A stretch of 64,000 nucleotides of DNA from Neofusicoccum parvum (lineage: Eukaryota > Ascomycota > Dothideomycetes > Botryosphaeriales > Botryosphaeriaceae), in assembly GCA_020912385.1 (NCBI GenBank), contig CP087222.1:558001-622000 (forward strand), written 5' to 3'. Below, piece after piece: positions 10,775 through 21,166 of this stretch; position 1 is the first letter of the stretch, and each line of letters opens with the position of its first letter. Below the pieces are notes generated by a model that was given only the letters and a program-made list of their open reading frames with translations, was not told where the DNA came from and did not search any database. The translations under genes were made by a program, and so were the position numbers.

Positions 10775-11467
10775 TTGAATCAGCCTTGCCGGGCTACAGC
10801 TGTTCTAGCCCTGCTCAATACGGATCCTTCTTCTGCTTCCTTCGCTCGCAAACTCAGCATCGAGCTTGAGTGTGATTCTCCTTCCTCGGCGGATTTCGGG
10901 TTCAGCTGTTGCCTCTCTTTCGAAGGTGGTGGCGAGGTCGAATTTGCATTCCTTTACATCCCCCCATGCTCCTTGCAAAATCAGGAGCCCGGGTGTTTAC
11001 CGAGGCCGGAGTATCTAACAATCAAAATTCGGATATCTCCTTGTGAGGGCCGAAAACGAGGCATCTTTTCGCCTTTTCCAAGAAGTTATCTCAGGGGATG
11101 CGCCCGACCGTTGCAGCGGTCCCGACGGCTTCGCGAGAGCTTCTGTTCTCAAGGCGACGATAAGAGTGCAGGTTTAGAGAAGTCGAGCTATGCAGGGTCT
11201 TGTCTTTCCCAAGGACAGGGATTGGAGAGGGGAAGAACCGTGTGGAAGTTATCCGACCCGAGCCTGAAGCTTGGAGGGGATGGGTTGTCAACCTTATTTG
11301 GCAGACAAGCAGCTACCTCGCACATACGCCAACCACAGCACGAGTTTGTGCACTTCACGGCTATTTTAAGTGTGCTGAAACACATCAAATTGGATGCGTC
11401 CGATAGATTGCATTGCCAGGGCCAGCGCACAGAGGAAGTAGAAGCCTTAAATAATACTTGCACATAG
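10775..11467 (+). CDS. Orphan open frame, doubtful
   Basis: A 230-codon frame in sequence of about 50 percent GC, where such a length is unlikely by chance. The protein shows no domain, no signal peptide and no third-position GC bias like its neighbours. It could be a young gene, a relic of repeat-derived DNA (repeat copy B lies within it), or spurious. I do not assign a function. Confidence 0.2.
   Translation: MNQPCRATAVLALLNTDPSSASFARKLSIELECDSPSSADFGFSCCLSFEGGGEVEFAFLYIPPCSLQNQEPGCLPRPEYLTIKIRISPCEGRKRGIFSPFPRSYLRGCARPLQRSRRLRESFCSQGDDKSAGLEKSSYAGSCLSQGQGLERGRTVWKLSDPSLKLGGDGLSTLFGRQAATSHIRQPQHEFVHFTAILSVLKHIKLDASDRLHCQGQRTEEVEALNNTCT
11248..11301 (+). repeat. Imperfect direct repeat, copy B
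   Basis: Core CCGACCCGAGCCTGAAGCTT with a similar GGGTTGTCAACCTTATTT end, matching copy A some 750 bp upstream. It lies inside the orphan frame 10775-11467. Confidence 0.4.
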
Positions 11468-11636
11468 GATACACGAAGCCATAAAAGGGGAGTCGCCCAG
11501 ATTTATTTTCCCATTCCGCGTTACGGTCATGCCTTCATCATCACGACGGGTGAGTCTACTTGGTGCGATCCGGAAGCCTGGCAAGAATCCAATCAGCATC
11601 AAACGCTCGGCGTCGGAACAGCAAAAAGCCGCGTAC

Positions 11637-11990
11637 CTACGCTTTCTCCTCTTCGTGGGCGGCCAGCTTCACCTCCAGCACGTCCTTGCCGATGCCGCTC
11701 TTCTCGATCAGGCTGAGGGCGGCCTTGACGTTGTCCTCGGTCAGGACGGTGGTGCCGGGGAAGGTCTTGTGGTCGCGGCCGGCCATGGCCCAGCGCACCT
11801 TGATGGCCTCGACCTTCTCCGGGCCCTTCTTCTTGGCGTACTTGGCCATGAACTCCTGGCAGTTGGGCGAGACGGAGGCGGTGGTTTCGATCTGCGAGGA
11901 GAGGTCTGCGAGCGAGGCCGACGGGGAGACGAGGAGGATCTCGTGGCGGTTCGAGCCGTCGATGTTGAAGATGACGGGGAAGGTCGACAT
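11637..11990 (-). CDS. Conserved-looking 117-aa protein
   Basis: Single-exon, soluble, charged protein of 117 aa. It begins MSTFPVIFNIDGSNRHEIL, has alternating strand-like and helix-like segments and ends in KLAAHEEEKA. Composition and codon use (strong C/G at third positions) mark it as a real gene. I do not recognise a named family. It has no signal peptide, transmembrane segment or cysteine motif. The start codon is the first in the frame and sits 643 bp from the divergently transcribed RNA cyclase gene, so the two may share a promoter region. Confidence 0.75.
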   Translation of the reverse strand: MSTFPVIFNIDGSNRHEILLVSPSASLADLSSQIETTASVSPNCQEFMAKYAKKKGPEKVEAIKVRWAMAGRDHKTFPGTTVLTEDNVKAALSLIEKSGIGKDVLEVKLAAHEEEKA

Positions 11991-12633
11991 GGCGGGATGT
12001 GTGAATGGCTTTTGGGATAGGGTTTTCGGGAGACGCGCTGCGTTCAGGTAGGGTGGAGGAGACAGAGTTTGCGGTTGACGCAGGAGGCAGGTCGAGACCG
12101 GTAGGCGAAGGGGTATTATTTCATTTTCCTCGTCGACCGGGCGTTAGCAAGTTTTTTGGCTGTACGCGGAGGGCAGAGGGTGTCGACGTCACTGCACAGC
12201 GGGGAGCGGATCAACGGCCAGGGTCCGCGCCGGGATGACGCGAGCGCAGCCCTGCGACCCCCGCCTGGCATTTCTCCGGCACCACCACCGCGTCGCCTTG
12301 CCCTCTTCGCCTGCCGCCTTCCGTCAACACCGCGTCGGCATGCCGTGGCCTTCACCGTCACAAGGTGTGGCCGGCATTAGCAGGGGCTGCCCGCCGGACC
12401 GTACTGGCACATTCAGCCACCGACCCTCCTCAGGCAGCAGTGTGGCTGAGCGTTGTGACTCTTCTCGCCTGCCGTTGACTCAGTGTCCATCAGTATTCCC
12501 ACCCCTTCTCCTGCTCCATAGATACTAATCCACAGGCAACTCTCGGCTTGCGATCGCTCACAGCCGCGCCACAGTTGCTCTGCATCTCCGGCACCCTGCT
12601 CGTTTCCAGCCGAACCACAGAACATCACCCACT
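11991..12633. other. Divergent promoter region
   Basis: Separates the 117-aa gene (-) from the RNA cyclase gene (+). C-rich and pyrimidine-rich blocks lie near 12280-12520. No gene is seen. Confidence 0.5.
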
Positions 12634-13977
12634 ATGGCTTGTGTTGATGGGACGACGCTCGAGGGCGGCGGCCAGCTGCTCCGGATTGCAGTTGGACTTT
12701 CCGCTCTCACTGCCAGCCCCATTCGCATCACTCGCATCCGAGCCAATCGCAGAGGCAAACGCGGACTCAGGGCCCAGCATCTCTCCGCAGTCACATGGCT
12801 CTCCAGCGCGAGCAGAGCCAGCACCATTGGCGCCGAGCAGCAAAGTCAGACTCTCGACTTCTTCCCGCGCGCCGATATGCTCAGCAAAGCCAGCGCTTCC
12901 CAGAAGGCCAATGTTATCGATATCGGAAGTTCTGGTAGCATTGGTCTTGTGTTCCAAGCAATCCTCCCTTTCACGCTGTTTTCTGGCCGCGCTTCCAACA
13001 GGCCCTTCTCGATATCCATCCACGGCGGGACCAATGTGTCGTGGTCGCCGTCCTATGACTACATCAACCAGGTCCTCCTGCCTACTCTGTCAACTCTTGG
13101 ACTGCCGCCTGTCACAGCAACCCTCCACCAAAGAGGCTGGTTGAGGGGTGATAGGGGGCTTGTGACTTTCAAGATCACCCCCGTCCCGCGTGGCCAAAAA
13201 CTTCAGCCATTCAGGTTCGAGAAGCGAGGCATGATACAAAGAATTACAGCCACCATCCTCACTCCCCCATCATGGCAAGGCCAGGCCGAACGCGAACTCT
13301 CCGAAGCCCTCCGTGCCGGCTTTCCCGACCTCGACGAGAGTGCTTTCATAATCAACTTCGAGAAAAGCCCTCAGAAGAGCCTGTATCTGTTGCTCGTAGC
13401 CACCTCCAGCAACGGACACAAGCTCGGCCGGGACTGGCTGTACAACGAGAAGATCACCGCCGTCCCAGTGGCGCTGAGCCGGATGGTCAAACGGGTCACG
13501 GCAGAGCTGGCCTCAGAGGTCCGGCACGGCGGATGCGTGGACGAGCACATGCGGGATCAGCTGGTCGTGTTCCAGGCGCTTGCGGATGGCTGCAGCTTCG
13601 TCGACGGCGGCAGAGACGCGCAGGGGAACATGGTTGCGCCAAGCTTGCACGCCCGCACTGCGGAGTGGGTGGTGGAGAAGATTCTGGGTGCGCGTTTCGA
13701 CGGTGCAGGCGGTTGCCAGGGGGTCGGCTTTGCGGCTGGTGAGCGTTTTGCGGAGAGAGAACGCGCGGTGCAAAGGAAACGGAACCGGAGGACTGCAAGC
13801 ATAGACTCTTTGAGGGAGCGATCTCAACGTGGACTCGAGACACCGTCTGCATTGAGGCGAAGGGCTGGGAGTTTGACGACTTCGGAAGGCGACATCAGAA
13901 GGGGACTGCTGAGCAGGCCAGACGCTGCCCCACCGGACTCCATCGTGTTACCGATGCGGGGTAAGAAGATTCCGTGA
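12634..13977 (+). CDS. RNA 3'-terminal phosphate cyclase
   Basis: Converts RNA 3'-phosphate ends to 2',3'-cyclic phosphate using ATP, through an enzyme-AMP intermediate on histidine. Single exon, 447 aa. The N-terminal family signature TLEGGGQLLRIAVGLSALT, the RxxRxxRGLRAQHL segment and GSSGSIGLVFQAILPF (near residues 98-113) are all present. The C-terminal DEHMRDQLVVFQALADG block is followed by SLHARTAEW, in which His339 aligns with the catalytic histidine by family pattern. The substrate-binding core is therefore complete. After about residue 372 comes a basic tail of about 75 residues, rich in Arg and Ser, which the usual 340-380 aa enzymes lack. The TATGGCTTG start context fits. Rcl1-type inactive relatives are less likely because the histidine is kept. 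Confidence 0.88.
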   Translation: MACVDGTTLEGGGQLLRIAVGLSALTASPIRITRIRANRRGKRGLRAQHLSAVTWLSSASRASTIGAEQQSQTLDFFPRADMLSKASASQKANVIDIGSSGSIGLVFQAILPFTLFSGRASNRPFSISIHGGTNVSWSPSYDYINQVLLPTLSTLGLPPVTATLHQRGWLRGDRGLVTFKITPVPRGQKLQPFRFEKRGMIQRITATILTPPSWQGQAERELSEALRAGFPDLDESAFIINFEKSPQKSLYLLLVATSSNGHKLGRDWLYNEKITAVPVALSRMVKRVTAELASEVRHGGCVDEHMRDQLVVFQALADGCSFVDGGRDAQGNMVAPSLHARTAEWVVEKILGARFDGAGGCQGVGFAAGERFAERERAVQRKRNRRTASIDSLRERSQRGLETPSALRRRAGSLTTSEGDIRRGLLSRPDAAPPDSIVLPMRGKKIP

Positions 13978-14521
13978 AGGCAGCATTTTTATTTATGCAG
14001 CAAACGTTCTTGTCAACATGCGCCACTCTTTACAGGCCGGCAAGCACCGTCACCCGTCGGGCCGCATCCGAAAGGTACCAACAGCGTCACCAGCGCACGA
14101 CCCAAGAGGCTCTTTGATAAAGCTGGCCAGGGTTTATCTACGCTTATCAAGTCCGTTGGCGGGGGAGCATGCAGCTGCAGCTGTCGGCGAAGGCTGATCC
14201 TGCCGACGATAAGCCGATCCCCCATCTATGCAGCACCGCCCTTCCTACTGCAGTAAGCCGGCTTGGGGTAGCTGGCCCGCCATGGGCCAATCCCTTCCCG
14301 TTGGAGCTTGCCTATCGAACACCCATGGCCAAGTTGATAGGGTTCCCAGAAACGCGGCAGACGCGTTAGCGTCCGTAACGCTGCCCATGTTTCTTCGATG
14401 ATATAACACCGCTTTGCCTTTTATTTTATGTGCCTCGTCCCTCTGAGATCGCGCCCTCCTCCCCCACCCTGCTTACCAGAGCCTCGCTGGAACGCGTGTC
14501 GGACGAGCAGCAGACGTCAAG
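13978..14521. other. Intergenic between tandem plus-strand genes
   Basis: Promoter region of the transporter gene, with GATAA motifs near 14120-14215 on both strands (for example CTTATC at 14142 and CGATAAG at 14207). GATA sites would suit nitrogen control of a Dal5-type permease, but this is inference. No gene is seen. Confidence 0.4.
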
Positions 14522-16324
14522 ATGGCGGACATCGAGAAGAAGACGCCCGACCCCGTGTCGGCGCCGGAGTCCGACATTGCGGAAGGATCGCTGGAGGCCG
14601 CGGTGGCTGGCCAGCAGATGCAGGATATCGGCGCGGAGCTGTACCTTGAGGTTCAGCAATACTCAAAAGAAGAGCTTGAGGCAGAGAGGAAGAAGGTGCT
14701 CAAGAAGATCGACAGAGTCATCTTGCCCATCGTAAGTTCATCGCCGGCCGCAGGCACTGGACCAAGCACGCTCTGACAGCCATTGGCTAGATCTGCATCA
14801 CCTACACTCTTCAATTCCTGGACAAGCTCTCATTGAACTATGCCTCTGCCTACTCGTTGAAGGAGGACCTTGGGCTGGGCGGGTAAGCTTCAGAATTGCA
14901 TGCTTTCCATCACTTCGACTATCAATCTGACACTTTCGCAGCCAGCGCTACTCTTGGACGGCCGCAATCTTCAACTTCGGCTACCTCTTCTGGGCAATTC
15001 CCTCCAACCTCCTCATCCAAAAACTCCCCGTCGCAAAATACACCGGTGTCATGCTTCTCGTCTGGGCGGTTATCCTGGTGTGCCACGTCGCAGCCAAGAA
15101 CTACGCGGGCATGATGATCCTGCGCTTCGTGCTGGGCATGTTCGAGGCGGGCATCTCGCCGGCCATCATGAACATCACATCCATGTTTTACACGCGCAGC
15201 GAGCAGCCCTTCCGCATGTGCCTGTTCCTGGCGTTCAACGGCATGGCGACCATGGTTGGGGCGCTGCTCGGCTACGGGCTGGGCCACGCGAAGAACCACT
15301 CGCTCAAAGCGTGGCAGCTGATCTTCCTGGTCATTGGAGTGATGAACTTTGCCTGGGGACTTGTCTTCGTGAGTACCAGCACCGCCAAAGAGATCACAAT
15401 CAGTTCCAGCTAACGCGTAATGGCACAGCTCTGGCTCATGCCCGACTCACCCAGCCAGGCTAAATTCCTGACCCATAAGGAAAAAGTCGTGGCGATCCAC
15501 CGCATTGCGGAGAACATGATCGGGGTTAAGAACAAGCACTTCAACCTGCGGCAGGCGCTCGAGGCGACGTACGACGTCAAGGTGTGGTGCCTGGTGCTGA
15601 TGGGCATGTCGTTCGGCATCATCAATGGCGGCGTGTCCAACTTCGCGTCGTCGTTGATCAAGGGCTTCGGCTTCTCCGGCATCTACGCGACGCTGCTGCA
15701 GCTGCCCACCGGCGCCATCGAGTTCGTCGTCGTGCCGCTGTGCGGCATTGCGGCTGGCTACTTTCGCGACGTCCGCTGCTTGCTGCTCATGTTCATCTGC
15801 CTGCCACCGCTGGCAGGGCTGATCGGCATCAGGTTGACGAGCCTGGATCATCGGTGGTCGCTTGTTGGTGAGTAGTCCTGCCCTCCCCCTCCCTTCCCTC
15901 TGACTCTCTAACTTACAACTCGCGTGTTCCAGGCTGCACCTGGCTTCAGTACATCATCGGCGCGCCAGTCATCCTCGCCTGGAATCTGATGACGTCCAAC
16001 ATCGCGGGCCACAGCAAGCGCACGCTGACCAACGGGCTATGGTTCGTGTGGTACGCCGCCGGCAACATCATCGGCGCGCAGATCTTCTTCACGCGCGAGG
16101 CCCCCCGCTACCAGTCCGCCATCATCGCGCTGTGCATCTGTTACGGCGCCATCATCGTGCTTGGTGGTGTGATGCGCCAGTACATGTGGTGGGAGAACCG
16201 CCGGCGCGACAAGGCTATGGGCGTGGGCGAGCGCACCGTCAACGGTGCGGATGAGCAGGCGATGCAGGAGGGCTTCAAGGACGTGACCGATTTGCAGAAT
16301 AAGCATTTTAGGTATTGCTTGTAG
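14522..16324 (+). CDS. MFS transporter, allantoate permease (Dal5) type
   Basis: Anion:cation symporter of the major facilitator superfamily; relatives carry allantoate, ureidosuccinate, nicotinate or other organic anions across the plasma membrane. Five exons (14522-14731, 14791-14882, 14942-15368, 15429-15867, 15933-16324) with four introns of 59-65 bp give 519 aa. The cytosolic N-terminus of about 65 residues is acidic. The first membrane segment carries LDKLSLNYASAYSL, a hallmark of this family, followed by YLFWAIPSNLLIQKLPVAKYTG and the LRFVLGMFEAGISPAIM segment. The central loop holds MPDSPSQAKFLTHKEK, matching the family's usual LPDSPxxAxFLxxxEK. About twelve hydrophobic segments are present. 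The exact substrate cannot be read from sequence. GATA motifs upstream hint at nitrogen regulation. Confidence 0.9.
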
Positions 16325-16508
16325 AACGGTGCAGAGGGAGTGGATTGAAGCGCCGGTCACCAAGCGCGGTTAGCCACGAACCTGTACACTCAAAAGGAAC
16401 TGTTTCCAGCCTTTGCATGCAGTATCAGTCATCCTGCTCGTCTGCCTTCGGGCGTTTGAAATGATGTTACAAAAAATTTGCCAAGAAAGAAAAAAGGGGG
16501 TATCGTAA

Positions 16509-16535
16509 CTCTCTCTCTCTCTCTCTTTCTCTCTC
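16509..16535 (+). repeat. CT microsatellite
   Basis: Near-perfect CT dinucleotide run interrupted once by TTT. It lies between the convergent transporter and kelch genes. Confidence 0.8.
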
Positions 16536-16549
16536 AACCTCCAGCATCC

Positions 16550-18437
16550 TCAGGTCCACCGCCCACCACCATCCAACTCCACCGCCGGCGCCGGACTCCC
16601 ATCCACCTCCACCAGCGGCGCATTCCTCCCCTGGCTCTGGAGCTCGGCCCCGAACTGGTGCCCGTGGCCCGGCAGCTCCTTGACCTCGTGCTCCGAGAGC
16701 TCGTAGCGCTCATCCGCGCCCGGTAGCTTGTTGGGGTCGGGTGCGGCAGTGCCGTCGTCGGCGAAGTTGGGGGAGGCGAGGGGTGCGGCATTGCGGTTGC
16801 GGCGATTGCGACGGCGGAAGAAGAAGAGGGCAAGGAGGAGGAAGGCGAGGCCGGCGATGCCGGCGATGACGCCGCCGACGATGGCGGGGGTGTGGTTGGT
16901 GGAGGAGGACGACGAGGAGGAGGAGGGGGCGGCCGTCTCTGTTTGGAAGGGGGGATCAGTTTCGAGAGAGGGTTTGGGAAACGGGTGGAACGGTTCGGTT
17001 TGGAGGAGAGAGCGTCGCCGGAGATGCGGAAGAAGGGGCCTCACCATTTGCGAACAACGCCTTCACCGTGTCGTTGCTCCACGAAGGCTCGGAACTGCCG
17101 GTTTCACCGCGTCAGCGTCGACGACCTGACGTTCAAGACGGCGGGGCTCACCCAGACTGGTACCACGCCTTGACGACCTGCGGCACCTCGTACGGCGCGG
17201 CGTCGGCATCGTACCCGGCGCTCCAGCTCATCGCCGTCATGTCAAACACCCCCAGCCCCTGCTTCCACACGTCCGCGGTCCGCCATATGTTCGGCTGCTG
17301 CACGGTGTTGTCGGTCCCGCCGATGCTCAGGAACTGCCTGGCGCCGGCGCCCACGACGTTGCACGAGTGGCCCAGCCGCCTGCCCGGCGCGTCCGGGCCC
17401 CTGAACCACCGGAACGCGGGCAGCGACAGCACGTACGTGTCGTTGAACGTCACGCCGGCGGCGGCGTTCCAGCCGCCGTGCAGGAACAGCTCGTACGACC
17501 CGTTGGCGCCGGCGGCGGCCACGGCCTGCGCGCCGACGAGGCAGAAGCCGTCGCGCTGGCTGGGCACGTCGCCGGTCGCGACCTGCGAGTACCACGCCCG
17601 CCGCGCCGGGTCGAAGACGGCGACGGTGTCGAGGTCGAGGTAGCCGTGGTGGATGTCCAGGGTGGTCCGGCTGCCGCTCTCGCCGCCCACGAAGACGAGC
17701 AGGCCGCTGTTGAACGGCACGCTCGCCGCCTTGCCCCACATCTCCGTGCCGTGCGGCGTGAAGCCGCCGGTCGGCGAGGAGTCGTTGGTCCAGGCGCCGC
17801 TGGTGAAGTTGTACGCCACGATGCCCGGCACCGGGATCTCGTCGGCCGTGTCGACGGCCGGGTCGGTCGACGAGGTTTGGTAGCCGCCGGCGTGGTAGGC
17901 CGTGTCGCCCTGCACCGCGACGCACCCGCCCGCCGGCCGCGTCAGCGTGTTGAAGGTCGCCAGGTCGGCCTGCCCGACCTTGCCCCACGTGCCGCCGCCG
18001 CCGCCGTCGGCCGCGAACTTCCAGAGCCCCAGGTTCGGCACCGTGCGGTCGGGCGCCGCCATGCCGGACCACAGGTAGAAGGAGGCCGAGGCGGCGTCGG
18101 GCCAGAGGTTTGGGAAGATGAGGACGGGCGTGTCGCCGCGGTCGATGGCGGTCAGCTGGACGGTGGCGTTGGTCCAGGAGCGGCGCAGGTCGATGGAGAG
18201 CGTGACGTTGTTGACGCGCGGGATGATGGTGTCGAGCGCGCCGCTGATGTTCTGGGACAGCAGGCCGCCGTCGATGTAGACGAAGTCTCCTAGGACGACG
18301 GAGCCGTGGCGGTCCCGGCGGATGAAGTCACTGACGGATGGCACTTCTTTCTGAGCTTGAACGACTGTGATGATCTGCAACAAGACGGCGGCGAGCAAGC
18401 TCAAGGTTGGCCTCTCGCGGCGCAGTGCAGAGAGCAT
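16550..18437 (-). CDS. Secreted/membrane-anchored kelch-repeat protein
   Basis: Three exons (18437-17152, 17094-17045, 16938-16550) give 574 aa; introns are 57 and 106 bp and phases agree. The N-terminal hydrophobic segment (LSLLAAVLLQIITVVQAQ) is a signal peptide. Residues about 40-415 form a kelch-type beta-propeller with repeated Gly-Gly turns (YIDGG, AYHAGGY, LVFVGGESG, LFLHGGW, FLSIGGT) and several N-glycosylation sites. A single transmembrane helix (IVGGVIAGIAGLAFLLLALFFF) is followed by an Arg-rich stop-transfer and a cytosolic tail of about 80 residues. The topology suggests a cell-surface protein with the propeller outside. The ligand is unknown. The second and third exons are needed to reach the transmembrane part; the first exon alone would end as a soluble propeller. 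Confidence 0.85.
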
Positions 18438-19423
18438 TGCGAAAGCTTGCTATTCCGGAAGGAAACAAACAGGACATAGACTTCAGGAGAAAGAGAGAAA
18501 CGGAAGAAGAGCTCAGGCTGAAAAAGAAGGCCATGAGAGGGAATGCCATCAGGCTCAAACAGATAGCCCCCAAAATTGACGACAGCGGAGCCGCTGGCAG
18601 ACTGGGGTCCTACATCTACACTCCCGGGTTTCGCTTAGCGCGTGCATGCGGCACAGATAGAGTCCTCGGCAGTGCATGCAGCTGCGTGAAAGAGGGCTCG
18701 CAAGGCGCAGCCAGTCGAAGTGCCCCATGCCTGGCCTCCAGGCCGTCCTCGAGAGCAGATTTGGAAGTTGCCAGGGGATGCGAAGCGCGGTGGCGCCCGA
18801 GCAGGATCGAGTGTTGATGCTAGTGGCGGGGGACACGGCGTGTTCCACAACAGCTGCGTGCGCTGTCCAGGTGGTCGAGGCGACGCAAGGCAGCAATGGC
18901 GGGCTCTGCGATGATGACAATGTGCAGCCTCTTCGGGACAAAGTGGTGGGGTAGCACGGGCCTCTGCGCACCTCGGAACAAGCTGCCATTGGTCGCGCTG
19001 CTATGCAGGGCGCCCAAAACAGCCTAGCGCGTTGGATCCCACAACTTCGAACGTCGCAGAAACTCGAGGGAAATCGGGGACCACGTCACGAAAAGTCGTG
19101 GCCGGCACCAGCACCCACTCCCCCACGTCGCCAACGAGCCTTGGAATGGCTATTAAAGCTTGTTGCACAGGTGTAGTTGACTCGGGAATTTGGTTGGGAC
19201 TTTTTCTGATTTTGTCCGTCGCATATCTGTCTCAAACGCGGCCTCTCCCTGAGCGCCTGTACAGGTCGACCACCCCTCGGGCCTTGAATCTATCCTTATC
19301 CCTTCACTTTCTCTATCCAAATACTGCACAATGTGTCCCCCTTCAAGCCATGCGTAACATTAAAAACGTGAGGTATCTCAAAACGACATAAAAAGCACAT
19401 CTCCACCCCCTCCCTCAGCCCCC
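18438..19423. other. Intergenic between tandem minus-strand genes
   Basis: Promoter and leader of the kelch gene plus the 3' flank of the oxidoreductase gene. GC-rich overlapping frames carry no domain features. Nothing else is seen. Confidence 0.5.
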
Positions 19424-21166
19424 TCACAGCGCCTTGATCAGCTCGCTCGCCCTCTCGGCCGCCACCATGATGCCGAACTGCGGGTTCACCGTCAGCGGGG
19501 CGACGATGCTGCCGTCGACGACGTGCACGTTCTCGGTGCCGACGACCTGGGCGTTGGCGTCGACGCAGGCGCCGATGCGGCACGAGCTGCTCCAGTGGTT
19601 GACCATGCCGCGGGCGTACGCGCTGGCGGTGGTGATGTACGTCTTGATCTCGTCCTTTGTGGCGTTGCGGGCGATGTTCAGCGGCTCGAGGCCGGCCGCG
19701 GGCAGCCGGTCGAAGATGTCGCGGATGAAGCGCGCGATGTCGTCGGCGTCGCGGCCGGCCGCGTCCGAGTAGTAGACGTCGTCGGACGGGCCGGCCACGA
19801 GCTTGTCGTCCAGCACCACCCGCCCCGCCGACAGCAGCCCCGACGTGCCGTAGATGTTGAGCGTGATGGTGTTGGCGTCGGTGAAGTCCGAGTAGCCCGC
19901 GCTGTCGATGGTGCCCTGCACGCCGGTGGGAAGGCTGCCGTCCGTGTGGTTGATGTACGTCCAGAAGACCGAGGTCTGCGACGCGAACGAGTACGGCCCC
20001 GAGCGGTGGTTGAGGAACATCTGCTTGTCCGACTCGGGCGGCGACGCGTAGCTGTAGGTGTAGGAGCTGACGGCCGTGCTCTCGAGCTCGATGAAGGTGT
20101 TAGGGTTGTCGAACAGGCCGGCGCCGACGGCCGTGTTGTTGATCCACGCGGACGGCGCGGCGTTGTCGCCCAGCTTGCCGCCGGTCGAGAGGCGGGAGAG
20201 CGTAGCGGGCTCGCCGATGGCCGAGTACATTAGGATCTGCGGGCTCTGCACGGCGCCGGCGCTGAGCACGACGCGGCCGCTGCTGGAGAGCTTGATGGTG
20301 GCCTCGGCGCCGTCGACGGTGGCAACAACGCCGGTGGCCTTGCCGCCGGTGCGAGCGATGCGCTGCACGCGGACTCCGCTCTGGAGCTGGAAGTTGGAGC
20401 GGCCCAGCGCGGTCTGGAGGTAGGTGGTGACGGGGCCACCACGCTGGCCGTTGGCGTAGTCGTACGACGGGCGGCCAAAGACCTGGTACTTCTGGTCGGC
20501 TTTGTCGTTGATGACGACGTCCGAGTAGCCAGCACCCTCGACAAGCCACTGCTTGGCGGCTTCGTAGCCGCTCTGCAGGTAGTACTTGCCGTCCATCGAG
20601 TAGTTCTCGACCGACGGCTGTCTCTCGTACAGCCTCTGCGTGGCGGCCGCCACATCCGCGTTCTTCCAGCCGTCGGGGTGGAAGTTGTCCCAGTCAGACG
20701 CCGGGGGCTGGAAGTACAGGCCGGCGTTGATGGCAGAGGAGCCGCCAATCGTGCATCCTCCAAAGGCATTGACCCGGCTGCCGCAGGTCAGGTTCCCCTG
20801 GTCTGCGAAAACACTCTTGTCTGTCTGGGATCAGCACGACTCCGCTCCTGGAGCGCGTTGGCATGGCTACTCACAAAGACCCGGCACGTCAACTCGGCTC
20901 AGGTTGGTCCCGCTCAACCACTCCGGCCGGTCCGTGCCGCCGACAATTCCGTACGACTTGCCTCCATCCTCAAGCAGCAATGTCTTCTTGCCGGCCTCGC
21001 TCAACCGATCGGCCACGATGATTCCAGCAGGCCCGGCACCGACAACAATGGCATCCCACTCCTGCTTGGTCCAGTCGGCAGCCGAGAGCGAGACGTCGGC
21101 CAGGGGGGCGGCGACGGCGACGGAGGACAGGAAGCCGAGAACCACGGCCGTAGTATGCGACCTCAT
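19424..21166 (-). CDS. Secreted GMC oxidoreductase (AA3, CDH flavodomain-like)
   Basis: FAD-dependent oxidoreductase of the glucose-methanol-choline family. Two exons (21166-20875 and 20820-19424, 54-bp intron, phase 1) give 562 aa. A signal peptide covers about residues 1-20 (AVVLGFLSSVAVAAP). The FAD-binding fold starts at WDAIVVGAGPAG (GxGxxG at 43-48) with the ribose-binding acid in LLLEDGG. The GMC stretch GGCTIGGSSAINAG and the C-terminal NHWSSSCRIG (catalytic His region) and VHVVDGSIVAPLTVNPQFGIM are present. Overall layout resembles the dehydrogenase domain of cellobiose dehydrogenase, but no cytochrome domain precedes it and no cellulose-binding module follows. It probably acts on sugars or phenolics outside the cell; the substrate cannot be told from sequence. 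Confidence 0.88.

Larger units (their letters stand above)
10310..11636. other. Intergenic, lower GC, with imperfect repeat
   Basis: Sequence near 50 percent GC, unlike the flanking GC-rich DNA. It holds a TATA-like box for the gene at 10309, two copies of an imperfect repeat of about 60 bp, and one orphan open frame at 10775-11467. No transposase or reverse-transcriptase motif is visible. Confidence 0.5.

Noticed and set aside
17367..18293. 308-codon plus-strand open frame
   Set aside because: Antisense shadow of the kelch gene, composed of Arg/Val/Ala runs typical of reversed GC-rich coding.
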